64,000 nucleotides of DNA from Ruminococcus flavefaciens (GTDB lineage Bacteria > Bacillota > Clostridia > Oscillospirales > Ruminococcaceae), in the NCBI RefSeq assembly GCF_900116855.1, contig NZ_UETD01000007.1, forward strand, positions 1 through 64,000, given 5' to 3'. Below the pieces are notes generated by a model. The model did no database searches. It saw only the letters and a list, made by a program, of their open reading frames with translations, and was not told the origin of the DNA. How positions within the stretch are numbered: the stretch's first letter is position 1; each line of letters opens with the position of its first letter. Positions 6,733 to 15,448 of this stretch are shown here, one piece after another. The translations under genes and the position numbers were made by a program.

Positions 6733-8073
6733 ATGAAAAAAGCGAAAAAACTCATGGCTGTAACACTTGCGGCAGCTGCCGCTTCGGCACAGCTCACCTG
6801 CATGGGCGCAAAGGCTGTTCCCATGCTCATCAGAGGCGACCTCAACAGAGACGACAGAGTAAACATCAGCGACATAGTCATAATGAAGAACTACCTGCTG
6901 GGACGCTACGGTCTCAACGAGACACAGTACATCGCATCGGACATCAATGAGGACGGCGAAACAGACTCCCTTGACCTGACAGCCCTTCAGGAAATGATAA
7001 TAAGCAGCATCAACAGGCTGCCATCGGGCACATGGATCGGAGACTGCATGGGCGGCAAGAGATACTTCAGCTTCGGCGACGGCGTCGGAACTGTTATTGA
7101 CCCGTCGGCAGGCATCACCGATGACTTCGACATCACATCCGATGAGGACATAGCTGTTTTCTCAATGAAAAAGTCGGGTGCGGAGCTCTCTGCCTTCATC
7201 ACATGGCTGGACGACGAGTCCTTCGTGCTGAAATGGGACAGCGGCGAGACTGAGACATTCAGGTATTTCTGCGAATATCCCATAAGCTCATCGGAGCTTC
7301 TCACGGGACACTGGGTGACCTCTCAGGGACGTACCTTTGACATAAACGGTCTCAGCGGAAAGCTCACCGACAGGAGTGGATATGTCAGCCGTTTCGAGTA
7401 TGCTCCCTCGGGAGAGAATGTGGTGTTCCACTTCGGCAGCACCGAGGACAATACCGAGGGCAGGCTTGTTCATACAGACTCCATGCACTTTGCAGTGACA
7501 TGGGCAGACGGCACAAGCGAGACCTTTACCCGTCAGGAGATAGAGGTCCGCGGCGGCATAACCTACGTCAACGGAATACTCATTGCCAACAAGACCTACG
7601 GACTGCCCTCCGACTACAACCCGGGGAAGATTCTCCCCGACGCCCAGAGCGCATTCAACTCAATGCAGGCAGACGCCAAGAAGGCAGGACTGTCCCTGTG
7701 GATATGCTCGGGCTTCCGCTCATACACCTATCAGAACACACTTTACAACAACTATGCAGCCCGTGACGGCAAGGCAATGGCGGACACCTATTCCGCAAGA
7801 GCAGGTCACTCCGAGCACCAGACAGGACTGGCAATGGATATAAACAACGCCAGCGACTCCTTCAACAACACCAAGGAGGCAAAGTGGATAGCGGAGAACT
7901 GCTATAAATACGGCTTTATCCTGAGATATCCGCAGGGCAAGCAGGACATAACGGGATACAAGTATGAGTCCTGGCATGTCCGCTACCTTGGCAAGGAGCT
8001 TGCAAAGGAGGTCCATGATTCGGGACTTACCCTTGAGGAGTTCCTGTGCATAGACTCGAAGTATAAATTATAA
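6733..8073 (+). CDS. Dockerin-bearing VanY-type D,D-carboxypeptidase
   Basis: 446 residues from an ATG with AAAGGGGGG about 7 nt upstream. A signal peptide (1-28) is followed by a dockerin at about 33-95 with two calcium loops (GDLNRDDRVNISD and SDINEDGETDSLD). A middle region (about 100-290) contains two related beta repeats (LPSGTWIGDC... and LLTGHWVTS...). The C-terminal VanY/D-Ala-D-Ala carboxypeptidase domain (about 295-446) has SGFRSY, the zinc-ligand region GHSEHQTGLAMDIN, and ESWHVRY. The enzyme would cut the terminal D-Ala of peptidoglycan stems while docked on a cohesin. It sits between nadB and nadC with no functional link to them. Confidence 0.9.
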   Translation: MKKAKKLMAVTLAAAAASAQLTCMGAKAVPMLIRGDLNRDDRVNISDIVIMKNYLLGRYGLNETQYIASDINEDGETDSLDLTALQEMIISSINRLPSGTWIGDCMGGKRYFSFGDGVGTVIDPSAGITDDFDITSDEDIAVFSMKKSGAELSAFITWLDDESFVLKWDSGETETFRYFCEYPISSSELLTGHWVTSQGRTFDINGLSGKLTDRSGYVSRFEYAPSGENVVFHFGSTEDNTEGRLVHTDSMHFAVTWADGTSETFTRQEIEVRGGITYVNGILIANKTYGLPSDYNPGKILPDAQSAFNSMQADAKKAGLSLWICSGFRSYTYQNTLYNNYAARDGKAMADTYSARAGHSEHQTGLAMDINNASDSFNNTKEAKWIAENCYKYGFILRYPQGKQDITGYKYESWHVRYLGKELAKEVHDSGLTLEEFLCIDSKYKL

Positions 8074-8235
8074 TTTTGCGGAGCAAAATTATGATTTGAG
8101 TGAATAGTTATTAGTGGTTAGTGTTTAGTTTTGGTGTCGCCTTCGGCGACGTTATTTAAATAATGTGAGCGCAGCGAACACATTAACTAATCACTAACCA
8201 CTATGCACTAATCACTATTAGCGCTTGCGCTAAAT
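8074..8235. repeat. Palindrome-rich intergenic element between the dockerin gene and nadC
   Basis: It contains AATTTTGC/GCAAAATT, GTCGCC/GGCGAC, AATGTG/CACATT and TAGCGC/GCGCTA hairpins. Two distant arms, TAGTGGTTAGTG and CACTAACCACTA, form a perfect 12-bp inverted repeat. It looks like a non-coding mobile or intergenic repeat unit and not like an operator; no gene is present. Confidence 0.6.
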
Positions 8236-8264
8236 TATGATTTAAAACAGAAAGGAAGATTACC

Positions 8265-9104
8265 ATGAAGCTTTTACAATGCTATGTTGACAATATAATC
8301 ACCACCGCACTTATGGAGGACATAAACTACATTGACGCCGCTGCGGATAATCTCATCCCTGCGGACCACAGGAGCTCCGCTTATTACGTTGCAAAGGATA
8401 CGGGAGTTGTCTGCGGTATCGAGGTGGCAAAGCGCGTATTCGACCTTGCAGGCGGCGACGTTGACTTTAAGATACTTCTTCAGGACGGCACAAAAGTTAA
8501 AAAAGGCGACATAATCGCAGAGCTTGAGGGAAGCACTCTCACTCTCCTCAAGGGCGAGAGAACAGCACTGAACCTTTTGCAGCATATGTCGGGTATCGCA
8601 ACTGCCACAAACAAGTGCGTTGAGCTGGTAAAGGGCACAAAGGCAGCCGTTACCGATACGAGAAAGACTCTCCCGGGACTCCGCGCATTGCAGAAGTATG
8701 CGGTAACTGTGGGCGGCGGAAAGAACCACCGCTTCAATCTCTCCGACGCAGCAATGCTCAAGGACAACCACATCGACGCTTACGGCGGAATAACTGCGGC
8801 TGTGAACGCGCTCCGCGAGAAGATAGGACATACCGTCAAGATCGAGGTTGAAGTTCGCACACTTGACGAGCTCCGCGAGGCACTTGCAACAGGCGTAGAG
8901 ATAATCATGCTTGACAATATGAGCTGTGACGAGATGAAGGAGGCTGTTGCAATTGCAGGCGGAAAGGCACTGCTGGAGGCTTCGGGAAATGTGACCTCCG
9001 AGAACATCCGCTCTGTTGCCGAAACAGGCGTTGACATCATCTCTCTGGGAGCTCTTACCCACTCGGTCAAGTGCTTCGACATATCCATGAAGATAAAGAA
9101 ATAA
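8265..9104 (+). CDS. nadC: Nicotinate-nucleotide pyrophosphorylase (quinolinate phosphoribosyltransferase)
   Basis: 279 residues, the normal length. It converts quinolinate and PRPP to nicotinate mononucleotide, the third step of de novo NAD synthesis. Visible are the N-terminal sandwich domain, ERTALNLLQHMSGIAT, the substrate-binding TDTRKTLPGLR, GGGKNHRFNLSDAAMLKDNH, and EVEVRTLDE with IIMLDNM of the barrel. The ribosome site GAAAGGAAG lies 8 nt before the ATG. It belongs with nadB upstream. Confidence 0.97.
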   Translation: MKLLQCYVDNIITTALMEDINYIDAAADNLIPADHRSSAYYVAKDTGVVCGIEVAKRVFDLAGGDVDFKILLQDGTKVKKGDIIAELEGSTLTLLKGERTALNLLQHMSGIATATNKCVELVKGTKAAVTDTRKTLPGLRALQKYAVTVGGGKNHRFNLSDAAMLKDNHIDAYGGITAAVNALREKIGHTVKIEVEVRTLDELREALATGVEIIMLDNMSCDEMKEAVAIAGGKALLEASGNVTSENIRSVAETGVDIISLGALTHSVKCFDISMKIKK

Positions 9105-9111
9105 ACCTTAG

Positions 9112-9141
9112 GGCGCACATGGCATTCTGACTATGTGCGCC
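9112..9141 (+). terminator. Hairpin after nadC
   Basis: GGCGCACAT and ATGTGCGCC pair over nine bases and are followed by ATTTA. The T-run is poor. Confidence 0.55.
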
Positions 9142-9163
9142 ATTTATGAAAGCAGGTTACACC

Positions 9164-9928
9164 ATGATAAAAATGATACTCACCGACCTCGACCACACAT
9201 TGCTGAAAACAGACGGGACAATATCCGAAAGAACACTTGAAACGCTGAAAAAGTGCAGAGAAAAGGGCTGTATCCTTGTCATAGCCACGGCGAGATACTG
9301 GATAGGTGCAGAGCGCTATATAGAGCTGCTCACCCCAGATTACGAGATAACCACCGACGGCACTCTCATACACTCGGGGGACGAATGTATTTACAGCTGC
9401 TGTTTTACGGCTGAGGATACCAACGGCATCGTAAAAGCGCTCCTTGAAGCAGCTCCCGATACCGAGATCACAGTGGCACAGGGTAAGACGGTATACTGGA
9501 ACAGCAGGCATATCGCGGAGTCGGAAAAGCTGCACAAGGCGGTCTATTGTGAGTACGACAAGCCCTTAAAGGAGGGCGGCAACAAGATAGTTGCGGAACT
9601 TGCATCTGAGGATATAGCGCGGAGCATAGCGGAGAGCTTCGGCTGCAAGTTACAGTGCTACCGCGGTGAGAACTGGTACGGATTTCTTCCGAAGGGCGCA
9701 GGCAAGACCGCAGCCATAAGGGCTCTTGCGGAGAAGTGCGGCATTGCGCTCCATGAGATCGCTGCATTCGGTGATGACAGGAATGATATGGAAATGCTGG
9801 AGATGTGCGGTACGGGAGTTGCAGTGTCCAACGCAGTAGGCGAGGTGCTGGATATTGCCGATGAGGTAACAGGCTCAAACGATGAGGACGGAGTAGCCGT
9901 GTGGCTTGAGGGCGAGCTGCTCGGCTGA
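9164..9928 (+). CDS. Cof-type HAD-superfamily phosphatase
   Basis: 254 residues with the HAD motif I DLDHTLLKTDG, motif II IATAR, Lys in GAGKTAAIRAL, and motif IV GDDRNDMEML near the C-terminus, where Cof-type enzymes have it, plus a cap domain in the middle. Members dephosphorylate sugar phosphates, nucleotides or cofactors; the substrate cannot be predicted. The ATG at 9164 is preferred to 9146 because only it has a purine-rich AGCAGG upstream. The HIT gene follows after 23 nt, so the two are probably co-transcribed. Confidence 0.85.
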   Translation: MIKMILTDLDHTLLKTDGTISERTLETLKKCREKGCILVIATARYWIGAERYIELLTPDYEITTDGTLIHSGDECIYSCCFTAEDTNGIVKALLEAAPDTEITVAQGKTVYWNSRHIAESEKLHKAVYCEYDKPLKEGGNKIVAELASEDIARSIAESFGCKLQCYRGENWYGFLPKGAGKTAAIRALAEKCGIALHEIAAFGDDRNDMEMLEMCGTGVAVSNAVGEVLDIADEVTGSNDEDGVAVWLEGELLG

Positions 9929-9951
9929 AACTAAAACAAGAGAGGATAACT

Positions 9952-10356
9952 ATGAACGACTGTATTTTCTGCAAGCTTATAAGCGGTGAATTTCAGCCCA
10001 TGAAGGTTTACGAAGACGAGCATACACTTGTATTCATGGACACAGCAAAGGACGTTGACGGACATATCCTTGCAGTCCCGAAAAAGCACTGCATGAATAT
10101 TCTGGACTGTGACGAAGAAACGCTGACAAGCCTTATGAGAATTGTGAAAAAGGTGTCGGAGCACCTTGTGGAGAAATGCGACTATGAGGGAGTGAACCTG
10201 CTCAATGCAAGCGGCGGGAGCGCAGGTCAGTCCGTGCCACATTTCCATATCCATATCATTCCGAGAAAAAGCGGCGACGGAATTGACGCATGGCCGCGCT
10301 TTGATGGAGCAAAAGAGAAAACAGAAGAAGTTTTCAAAAGGCTAACCATGCTTTAA
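9952..10356 (+). CDS. HIT-family (Hint-type) nucleotide hydrolase
   Basis: 134 residues. It has the CIFCKLISGE zinc/N-terminal signature and the histidine triad HFHIHIIPR near residue 100. Hint enzymes hydrolyse nucleoside phosphoramidates and related adenylates in the cytoplasm. The ribosome site GAGAGGA precedes the ATG. It lies directly behind the Cof phosphatase and before a double terminator. Confidence 0.93.
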   Translation: MNDCIFCKLISGEFQPMKVYEDEHTLVFMDTAKDVDGHILAVPKKHCMNILDCDEETLTSLMRIVKKVSEHLVEKCDYEGVNLLNASGGSAGQSVPHFHIHIIPRKSGDGIDAWPRFDGAKEKTEEVFKRLTML

Positions 10357-10361
10357 AAGCT

Positions 10362-10403
10362 GCCTGCATTGTGGAACAACATTCACAGTGCAGGCGTTTT
10401 TTA
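10362..10403 (+). terminator. Terminator of the HIT operon
   Basis: GCCTGCA-TGTG pairs with CACA-TGCAGGC, followed by GTTTTTTATT. Confidence 0.85.
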
Positions 10404-10410
10404 TTGTGTA

Positions 10411-10441
10411 ACGGGCGATGTTTACATCGCCCCGTTTTTTG
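10411..10441 (+). terminator. Second terminator in tandem
   Basis: ACGGGCGATGT and ACATCGCCCCGT pair with one bulged C and are followed by six T. A further hairpin, GTAGAGGAC/GTCCTCTAC (10448-10468), follows and has no T-run. Confidence 0.75.
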
Positions 10442-10515
10442 CGGGACGTAGAGGACTCCGTCCTCTACAGGTATAATTTCGCAGTTTCAGCAGATAATAC
10501 CGCTGAGGTGAGATA

Positions 10516-11958
10516 ATGGAGAAAAAACAACTGCTGCCCTCACTTGACCGCAGTATCGACGAGATTCGCCGCATTTCGGGGAACTCCTCTGACGTACTCA
10601 TAAACCGCTTTGTCACGGGGGGGATACACTGCGCGCTGCTGTGCTGTGAGGGTATGGTGTCCACATCTGTCATCACGGAGCTGATATTCGAGCCCATAAC
10701 GGATATACCGCAGCAAAAGGACTCCCACGGGCTGTTTCACTATATAAACGAGAAGCTGCTACTCTCCACCGACCGTCCGCAGGTGGAGGACTACCCCACA
10801 CTTTTCCGACTGGTGAATTCGGGCTTTGCGGTGCTTATTGCCGAGGGCATGACCACGGGACTTGCATTCGGCGTTCAGGGCTACAACACAAGGGGAGTGC
10901 AGGAGCCGTCGGGCGAGGGCAACATCATGGGTGCCCACGAGGGCTTCACCGAGACCATACGCACCAATATGTCCCAGATACGCAGGAGGATGAAAACTCC
11001 CGAGCTTGTCATGGAACTGTTCGTCAAGGGCGAAAAGAGCAGCACCGACCTGTGTCTGTGCTACATGAAGGACAGGGTCCCCAAGGCGCTGACGGAGAAG
11101 ATACGCCGCTCCCTTGAGGGGATAGAGCTGGAAGCCATACTCACCACGGGCTATATCCGTCCCTTTGTGGAGAACGGCAGCTTCGAGCTGTTCAGCTCTA
11201 CAGGCACTACCGAGCGCCCCGATGTGCTGTGCTCCAAGCTGATAGAGGGCAGGGCAGCCATACTGGTGGACGGCGTTCCCTACGCCATCATCATACCGCG
11301 GCTGTTCTGTGAGAGCTTCCAGACCCTTGACGATTATGCGTATAAGCCCTACTACGCCACATTCATACGCTGGCTGAAGTACGCCGCCTTCCTGACGGCA
11401 GTGCTGCTGCCTGCTTTTTATGCAGCCATAGTCATGTATCACCCCGAGCTGCTGAACAGCACCCTTTTCATGCTCCTTGTGGAGGCTGAGAAGAAAGCGC
11501 CCCTATCAATAGTAACGGAGTCGCTTTTTGCGCTGCTGATGTATGAAATGATACGGGAGGCAGGGGTGCGGCTGCCCAAGCCCACGGGGGGAGCTGTCAG
11601 CATAATCAGCGGACTGATCATCGGCGACGCGGCAGTGAACTCGGGACTGGTGAGCACGCCGCTTCTTACTATGACGGCGCTGGCGGTACTGGGGGGACTG
11701 GTAGTTCCCGAGCTGGAGCCCCAGATAACGGTGCTGCGTCTTGCCTTTCTCATTGCAGGGGGAGCGCTGGGACTTTTCGGCATAAGCCTCCTTGCCTGCG
11801 CGGTGCTGGTGAACATCTGCGCCACCGAGGACTACGGCTTTCCATACACAGCGCCCATATCGCCGTTCAAGGGCAGGGGCATGGGGGACACGGCTGTCCG
11901 CAGCGGCATAAAGAAGCTCCAGAGCCGTGGCTTCACCGTGGAGGAATATCATGAATAG
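10516..11958 (+). CDS. Spore germination protein, GerA family
   Basis: 480 residues: a large soluble N-terminal domain (about 1-285) and a membrane domain of several spans (about 295-440), the layout of GerAA/GerKA nutrient-receptor subunits. Family hallmarks include GYIRPFVENGSFELFSSTG, EGRAAILVDGVPYAIIIPRLFCESFQTLDDY and the Pro-rich KPTGGAVSIISGLIIGDAAV. In spore formers it sits in the inner spore membrane with GerB and GerC. The stop overlaps the GerB start by 8 nt. The matching gerC-like gene is displaced to 14.7 kb. Confidence 0.93.
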   Translation: MEKKQLLPSLDRSIDEIRRISGNSSDVLINRFVTGGIHCALLCCEGMVSTSVITELIFEPITDIPQQKDSHGLFHYINEKLLLSTDRPQVEDYPTLFRLVNSGFAVLIAEGMTTGLAFGVQGYNTRGVQEPSGEGNIMGAHEGFTETIRTNMSQIRRRMKTPELVMELFVKGEKSSTDLCLCYMKDRVPKALTEKIRRSLEGIELEAILTTGYIRPFVENGSFELFSSTGTTERPDVLCSKLIEGRAAILVDGVPYAIIIPRLFCESFQTLDDYAYKPYYATFIRWLKYAAFLTAVLLPAFYAAIVMYHPELLNSTLFMLLVEAEKKAPLSIVTESLFALLMYEMIREAGVRLPKPTGGAVSIISGLIIGDAAVNSGLVSTPLLTMTALAVLGGLVVPELEPQITVLRLAFLIAGGALGLFGISLLACAVLVNICATEDYGFPYTAPISPFKGRGMGDTAVRSGIKKLQSRGFTVEEYHE

Positions 11959-12940
11959 TCTGACGAAGAACCAGCTCTGTGCCCTGCTGCTCATTACGGA
12001 TATGTTCGGGCTGTGCTGCATGAGGGGGAGCATTTCCACAGCGACTTTATGGGGAGTTCTCGGCGGTACGGCGATACAGTTCCTCATAGCTCTTGCATTT
12101 GCGGTACAAGGCAGGGGACTTTCAAGGGCGGCGGAGTTGTTCTTCCTTTTGTACGCTGTATTCTGCGGAGGGACGGTGTTCTCGGAGCTCTGGCAGAGCA
12201 GCGCCGTCATCTATATCCCCTACGAGAGCAGCCGCGGCGTCTGGGGACGGCTTATGACCGCAGGACTTGTGGCGGCGGTCTGCCTTTATATCTCCTCAAC
12301 GGGTATGAAGTCCGCAGGCAGGGCAGCTGTTATAGCGGCGGCGGTGGGGATATCCTGCCTTGCCATCGACCTTGCCAGCGCAGCAGTAAACGCTGACTGG
12401 CAGAACCTGTGGCGTCCCGAGAGAAGAAGCACTTTCGCGGAGCTCATAAGGGGCTTTGCGGTAAGCGGAGGGCTTGGCAGCTTTGCGGTATTTCTCGGGG
12501 AGGTGCGCGGCGACAGAGTCAGGACAACGGTCCGTTATTTTGCGGCAAAGGCGGCGATATCCGCGGCTGTGCTGCTGACCGCACTTGCGGTGGCAGGGGG
12601 CATAATGCCCGTGACGGACTTCCCCGTCATAACTGCGGCACAGCTGTCGCAGCCCTTCGAGGCGCAGCGCATAGACTCGCTGTTTCTGGTGGTATTCTCG
12701 GTGTTTGCCGTATTCTCGGCAGCGCTTCAGGTGATGACCGGAGCTTTTTTGCTCAGTCGCGTTTTTCCCTCATTCAGGCGGTGGAAAAGCACTGCCGTCA
12801 TACTATGCACAGTGGGAGCAGCCTGCCTGATATGGGGACGGGAGCTTCTTCTTCTACGCGGAGCGGGAGCAGCCGTGGCACTGATTTTTGCAGCGTTTAC
12901 GGGCAAAAAAATATCCGCTGTCCAGACAGCGGATAGGTAA
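11951..12940 (+). CDS. Spore germination permease, GerB family
   Basis: 329 residues and about ten hydrophobic segments, as in GerAB/GerKB permeases of the amino acid-polyamine-organocation superfamily. The ATG at 11951 has GGAGG 6 nt upstream inside the gerA coding end, giving an 8-nt overlap and translational coupling. It is somewhat short for the family (usually about 360). It converges on tadA with a gap of only 5 nt. Confidence 0.85.
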   Translation: MNSLTKNQLCALLLITDMFGLCCMRGSISTATLWGVLGGTAIQFLIALAFAVQGRGLSRAAELFFLLYAVFCGGTVFSELWQSSAVIYIPYESSRGVWGRLMTAGLVAAVCLYISSTGMKSAGRAAVIAAAVGISCLAIDLASAAVNADWQNLWRPERRSTFAELIRGFAVSGGLGSFAVFLGEVRGDRVRTTVRYFAAKAAISAAVLLTALAVAGGIMPVTDFPVITAAQLSQPFEAQRIDSLFLVVFSVFAVFSAALQVMTGAFLLSRVFPSFRRWKSTAVILCTVGAACLIWGRELLLLRGAGAAVALIFAAFTGKKISAVQTADR

Positions 12941-12945
12941 TATTC

Positions 12946-13413
12946 TTACTGAGCGTTGCCGCTCTTTTTTATGCGGAGCTGTCGGAAGAACTCCGACAAT
13001 ATCCCTGCGCACTCCTCCTCCATGACTCCTCCCGTTACCTCGGGACGGTAGTTGTAGGGGAGAGCGAACATCTTCTGCACCGACACGGCAGAGCCGCTTT
13101 TAAGGTCGTATGCGCCGAAGATAACGTCGTCGATACGGGCGTTGATTATGGCACCGCAGCACATGGGACAGGGCTCAAGGGTGACATAAATGGCACATTC
13201 GGGGAGCCTCCAGCCGCCGAGTCTGCGGCAGGCGCTGTCGATAGCCATGAGCTCTGCATGGGCAAGAGCGTTTTTTGCTCCCTCGCGCATATTCCTGCCC
13301 TCGCCGACTATTTCGCCCGTGGTCTTTTTCACCACCACGGCTCCCACGGGGACTTCCCCCTCGTCGAAGGCTTCGCGGGCAAGCTCCAGCGCGCGCTTCA
13401 TATATTTTTCCAT
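12946..13413 (-). CDS. tadA: tRNA-specific adenosine deaminase
   Basis: 155 residues. It deaminates A34 of tRNA-Arg to inosine. The zinc-site HAELMAID and PCPMCCGAI are the HAE and PCxxC motifs of the cytidine/deoxycytidylate deaminase fold, and GAYDLKSGSAVSVQ and NYRPEVTGGVMEEEC are typical of TadA. The start at 13413 (MEKYMKRAL) has AGGTGAT 5 nt upstream; the longer frame has no site. It is the second gene after the CPBP-family protein, 8 nt downstream. Confidence 0.93.
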   Translation of the reverse strand: MEKYMKRALELAREAFDEGEVPVGAVVVKKTTGEIVGEGRNMREGAKNALAHAELMAIDSACRRLGGWRLPECAIYVTLEPCPMCCGAIINARIDDVIFGAYDLKSGSAVSVQKMFALPYNYRPEVTGGVMEEECAGILSEFFRQLRIKKSGNAQ

Positions 13414-13421
13414 TGTATCAC

Positions 13422-14585
13422 CTAAAGAACTATCTTGATAAGGGCTGCAAGAAGGCATATGCACACCGCCGCAGGAACAGGGAAGCTCTTGAATGCGATG
13501 AGCAGTCTCTCGGGCATAGTCACCTCTGAGGTGTATTTCGCGATGCGGTGGAGCTTTTTCTTCTTGTTGAACAGATACAGCGCTATCATTCCCACGGCAC
13601 CTATGATGAAGAATACCAGAATGAAGGTATTACGCTTCAGAAAGACCTTATCGGGAGAGGCAGCTTCAAGGAGCACCAGTGCAAGGCGGTACATCTTGAA
13701 TATCATCTGTACGAAAATAGCCGTGAATATAGAGCCGCTCCTGAGCATTCCAACAGAGGCGACTGCCGATATCATAAGTGCGGCAGGCAGCTCGCGGAGG
13801 TCCTGAGTGAGGAGGGCGGACATCACAGAAGTGATGATAACGGCGAAAACGTCGCCGAACTGTCTGAGAGCGCCGAAGATGGCACCGCGGAAGAACAGCT
13901 CCGACAAAACGGATATGATAACGATATCGAAGATGGTATACACCACGAACTGTTCCTGATCCCAGACGGAAATATCCGCGTTTATATTGCGGAAATAATC
14001 GAACACCTGACGGGTGCGGTTGGTGTAGATATTGGGGAGACTGAACACGGCGCTGACTGCCATAGCCATACAGATAGCGCCAAGCAGGTCTGAGGCGTGG
14101 TTCAGCGAGGTCATGAACTCAAGACGCCGCGGCATCCTGAGTTTAAAGTGGATATAGGTGGCAGGAAGGAGTATCCTTACTATGCCTATAACGATCAGGG
14201 AAGTGATTATCTGGTTGCTGCCGCCATAGGGGACGGGGCTGAAAAATGAGGTGTGGATATCAAATCCGAGAGCGTCGAATACCGAAATAATAAGCTTGCT
14301 GAGGATATTGTCGGTGAATATCCATATGAGCATAGCGATACCGGCGATGTTCATTATCCTGCTGATAATGCTCTGCTCGGTAGCGGAAGCAGACTTTGTC
14401 TCGAAGCCCTTGCCCTCGACGAAGACGCTTTCCTTTCTGTTGAGCTTGAAGTTGAAGGCGTATGGATTCTCTTTATTCTTACGCCACGCTCTGAATTTTG
14501 CATTGTAGTTGTCATTCTGGGTAGAGTAGTCGAACTGATCCACCACATTGATTATAGTTTCAGCTGAGGTGTCAGTGAGATCCAT
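13422..14585 (-). CDS. CPBP-family (CAAX protease-like) membrane protein, motif-degenerate
   Basis: 387 residues with about eight membrane segments and a charged cytoplasmic N-terminus of about 85 residues. SELFFRGAIFGALRQF matches the first CPBP/Abi motif (EExxxR), with the first Glu replaced by Ser. The usual second motif FxxxH appears absent (VIITSVMSALL at that place). It may therefore be a non-proteolytic relative. It is co-transcribed with tadA. A GGAGGTGAG ribosome site precedes the ATG. Confidence 0.75.
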   Translation of the reverse strand: MDLTDTSAETIINVVDQFDYSTQNDNYNAKFRAWRKNKENPYAFNFKLNRKESVFVEGKGFETKSASATEQSIISRIMNIAGIAMLIWIFTDNILSKLIISVFDALGFDIHTSFFSPVPYGGSNQIITSLIVIGIVRILLPATYIHFKLRMPRRLEFMTSLNHASDLLGAICMAMAVSAVFSLPNIYTNRTRQVFDYFRNINADISVWDQEQFVVYTIFDIVIISVLSELFFRGAIFGALRQFGDVFAVIITSVMSALLTQDLRELPAALMISAVASVGMLRSGSIFTAIFVQMIFKMYRLALVLLEAASPDKVFLKRNTFILVFFIIGAVGMIALYLFNKKKKLHRIAKYTSEVTMPERLLIAFKSFPVPAAVCICLLAALIKIVL

Positions 14586-14706
14586 GTGCTCACCTCCTAC
14601 AATTTCTCAATATAATATTACCATATTTCAGGGGAAACAGTGTAGATATTTTAAAGCATTTATGTGAACAAATTGTTAATTGCTTAAAAAGAATAGGGAG
14701 TGTGCT

Positions 14707-15240
14707 ATGAGAAGGAGTTTATGTCTTGCGGCTTTATCAGCCATATTGCTTGGAACTACCGGCTGTGCCGCCGGGAAGATACATGAAAGGAGCTATCTGA
14801 GAGCTGTTTCTGTCTCGGAAAAAGACGGTATTGGACTGACCATGAGACTGTTCTCCGCCGAGGAGGCTGTGACCGCTTCGGGGAGCAGCATCGACGAGGC
14901 GAAAAACAGGGCTGAGCTGCTTACGGGAGAGCCGATGTTCACGGGCTATACCGAGCTGCTGGTGGTGGACGGCAGGGACTGCCGTGATATCCTCGGTCAT
15001 ATGCTCAATGAGTGGAAGGTGTCGCCGTCCTGCATGGTGGTTTGCAGCAGCGACGGCAGAGCTCTCCTTGAGCAGAATGACGCGGAGCTCCTCATGGGCA
15101 TGACAGAGCAGGCTGTGAAGCAGGGGATAGCTCCCGAATGTGACGTCATAACCGTACTCACCGAGCTTTGCAGCAGCGGCTGTGCCGAGGTGGCGGAGCT
15201 GTCCGCAGACGGCTCCGTGAGCAGTGCTGTGATATCTTAA
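14707..15240 (+). CDS. Short GerC-like spore germination lipoprotein
   Basis: 177 residues with a lipoprotein signal (LLGTTGC, Cys about residue 19). The rest resembles the N-terminal domain of Ger(x)C proteins: HERSYLRAVSVSEKDGIGLTMRLF, an acidic/Ala helix with LLTGEPMFTGYTELLVV, then DILGHMLNEWKVSPSCMVVCS. Normal GerC proteins are roughly twice as long, so the C-terminal domain is missing. It lies 1.8 kb past gerB with two opposite-strand genes between. The start is at 14707, where AGGGAG lies 6 nt upstream. Confidence 0.65.
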   Translation: MRRSLCLAALSAILLGTTGCAAGKIHERSYLRAVSVSEKDGIGLTMRLFSAEEAVTASGSSIDEAKNRAELLTGEPMFTGYTELLVVDGRDCRDILGHMLNEWKVSPSCMVVCSSDGRALLEQNDAELLMGMTEQAVKQGIAPECDVITVLTELCSSGCAEVAELSADGSVSSAVIS

Positions 15241-15425
15241 TTCTGGTGCCTTACAACGCCGTACTCGTCGTCGAGACGGTAGTAGGGACAGGCGTAATTG
15301 GTACCTTGGAGGAACCTGTACATCTCGTCCTCGTCCAGATTTACCATACAGACATAGCAGTCGTAGTCCTCATCGTAGACGTAGTTGGTGCAGGTCTCGC
15401 AGTTGGTGGCTTTTTTGTTTTCCAT
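15237..15425 (-). CDS. Small Cys-rich acidic protein (DUF6472-like)
   Basis: 62 residues, with the pattern NCETCTNYVYDEDYDCYVCMVNLDEDEM and CPYYR. Four or five cysteines in C-x2-C and C-x2-C pairs suggest a small zinc-binding protein. It resembles a conserved family of unknown function (DUF6472) found in Clostridia. The ATG at 15425 has GGAGGT about 7 nt upstream. It is convergent with the gerC-like gene (the stops overlap) and just downstream of tsaD. Confidence 0.75.
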   Translation of the reverse strand: MENKKATNCETCTNYVYDEDYDCYVCMVNLDEDEMYRFLQGTNYACPYYRLDDEYGVVRHQN

Positions 15426-15448
15426 TGTCATACCTCCGCTTGTTATGG

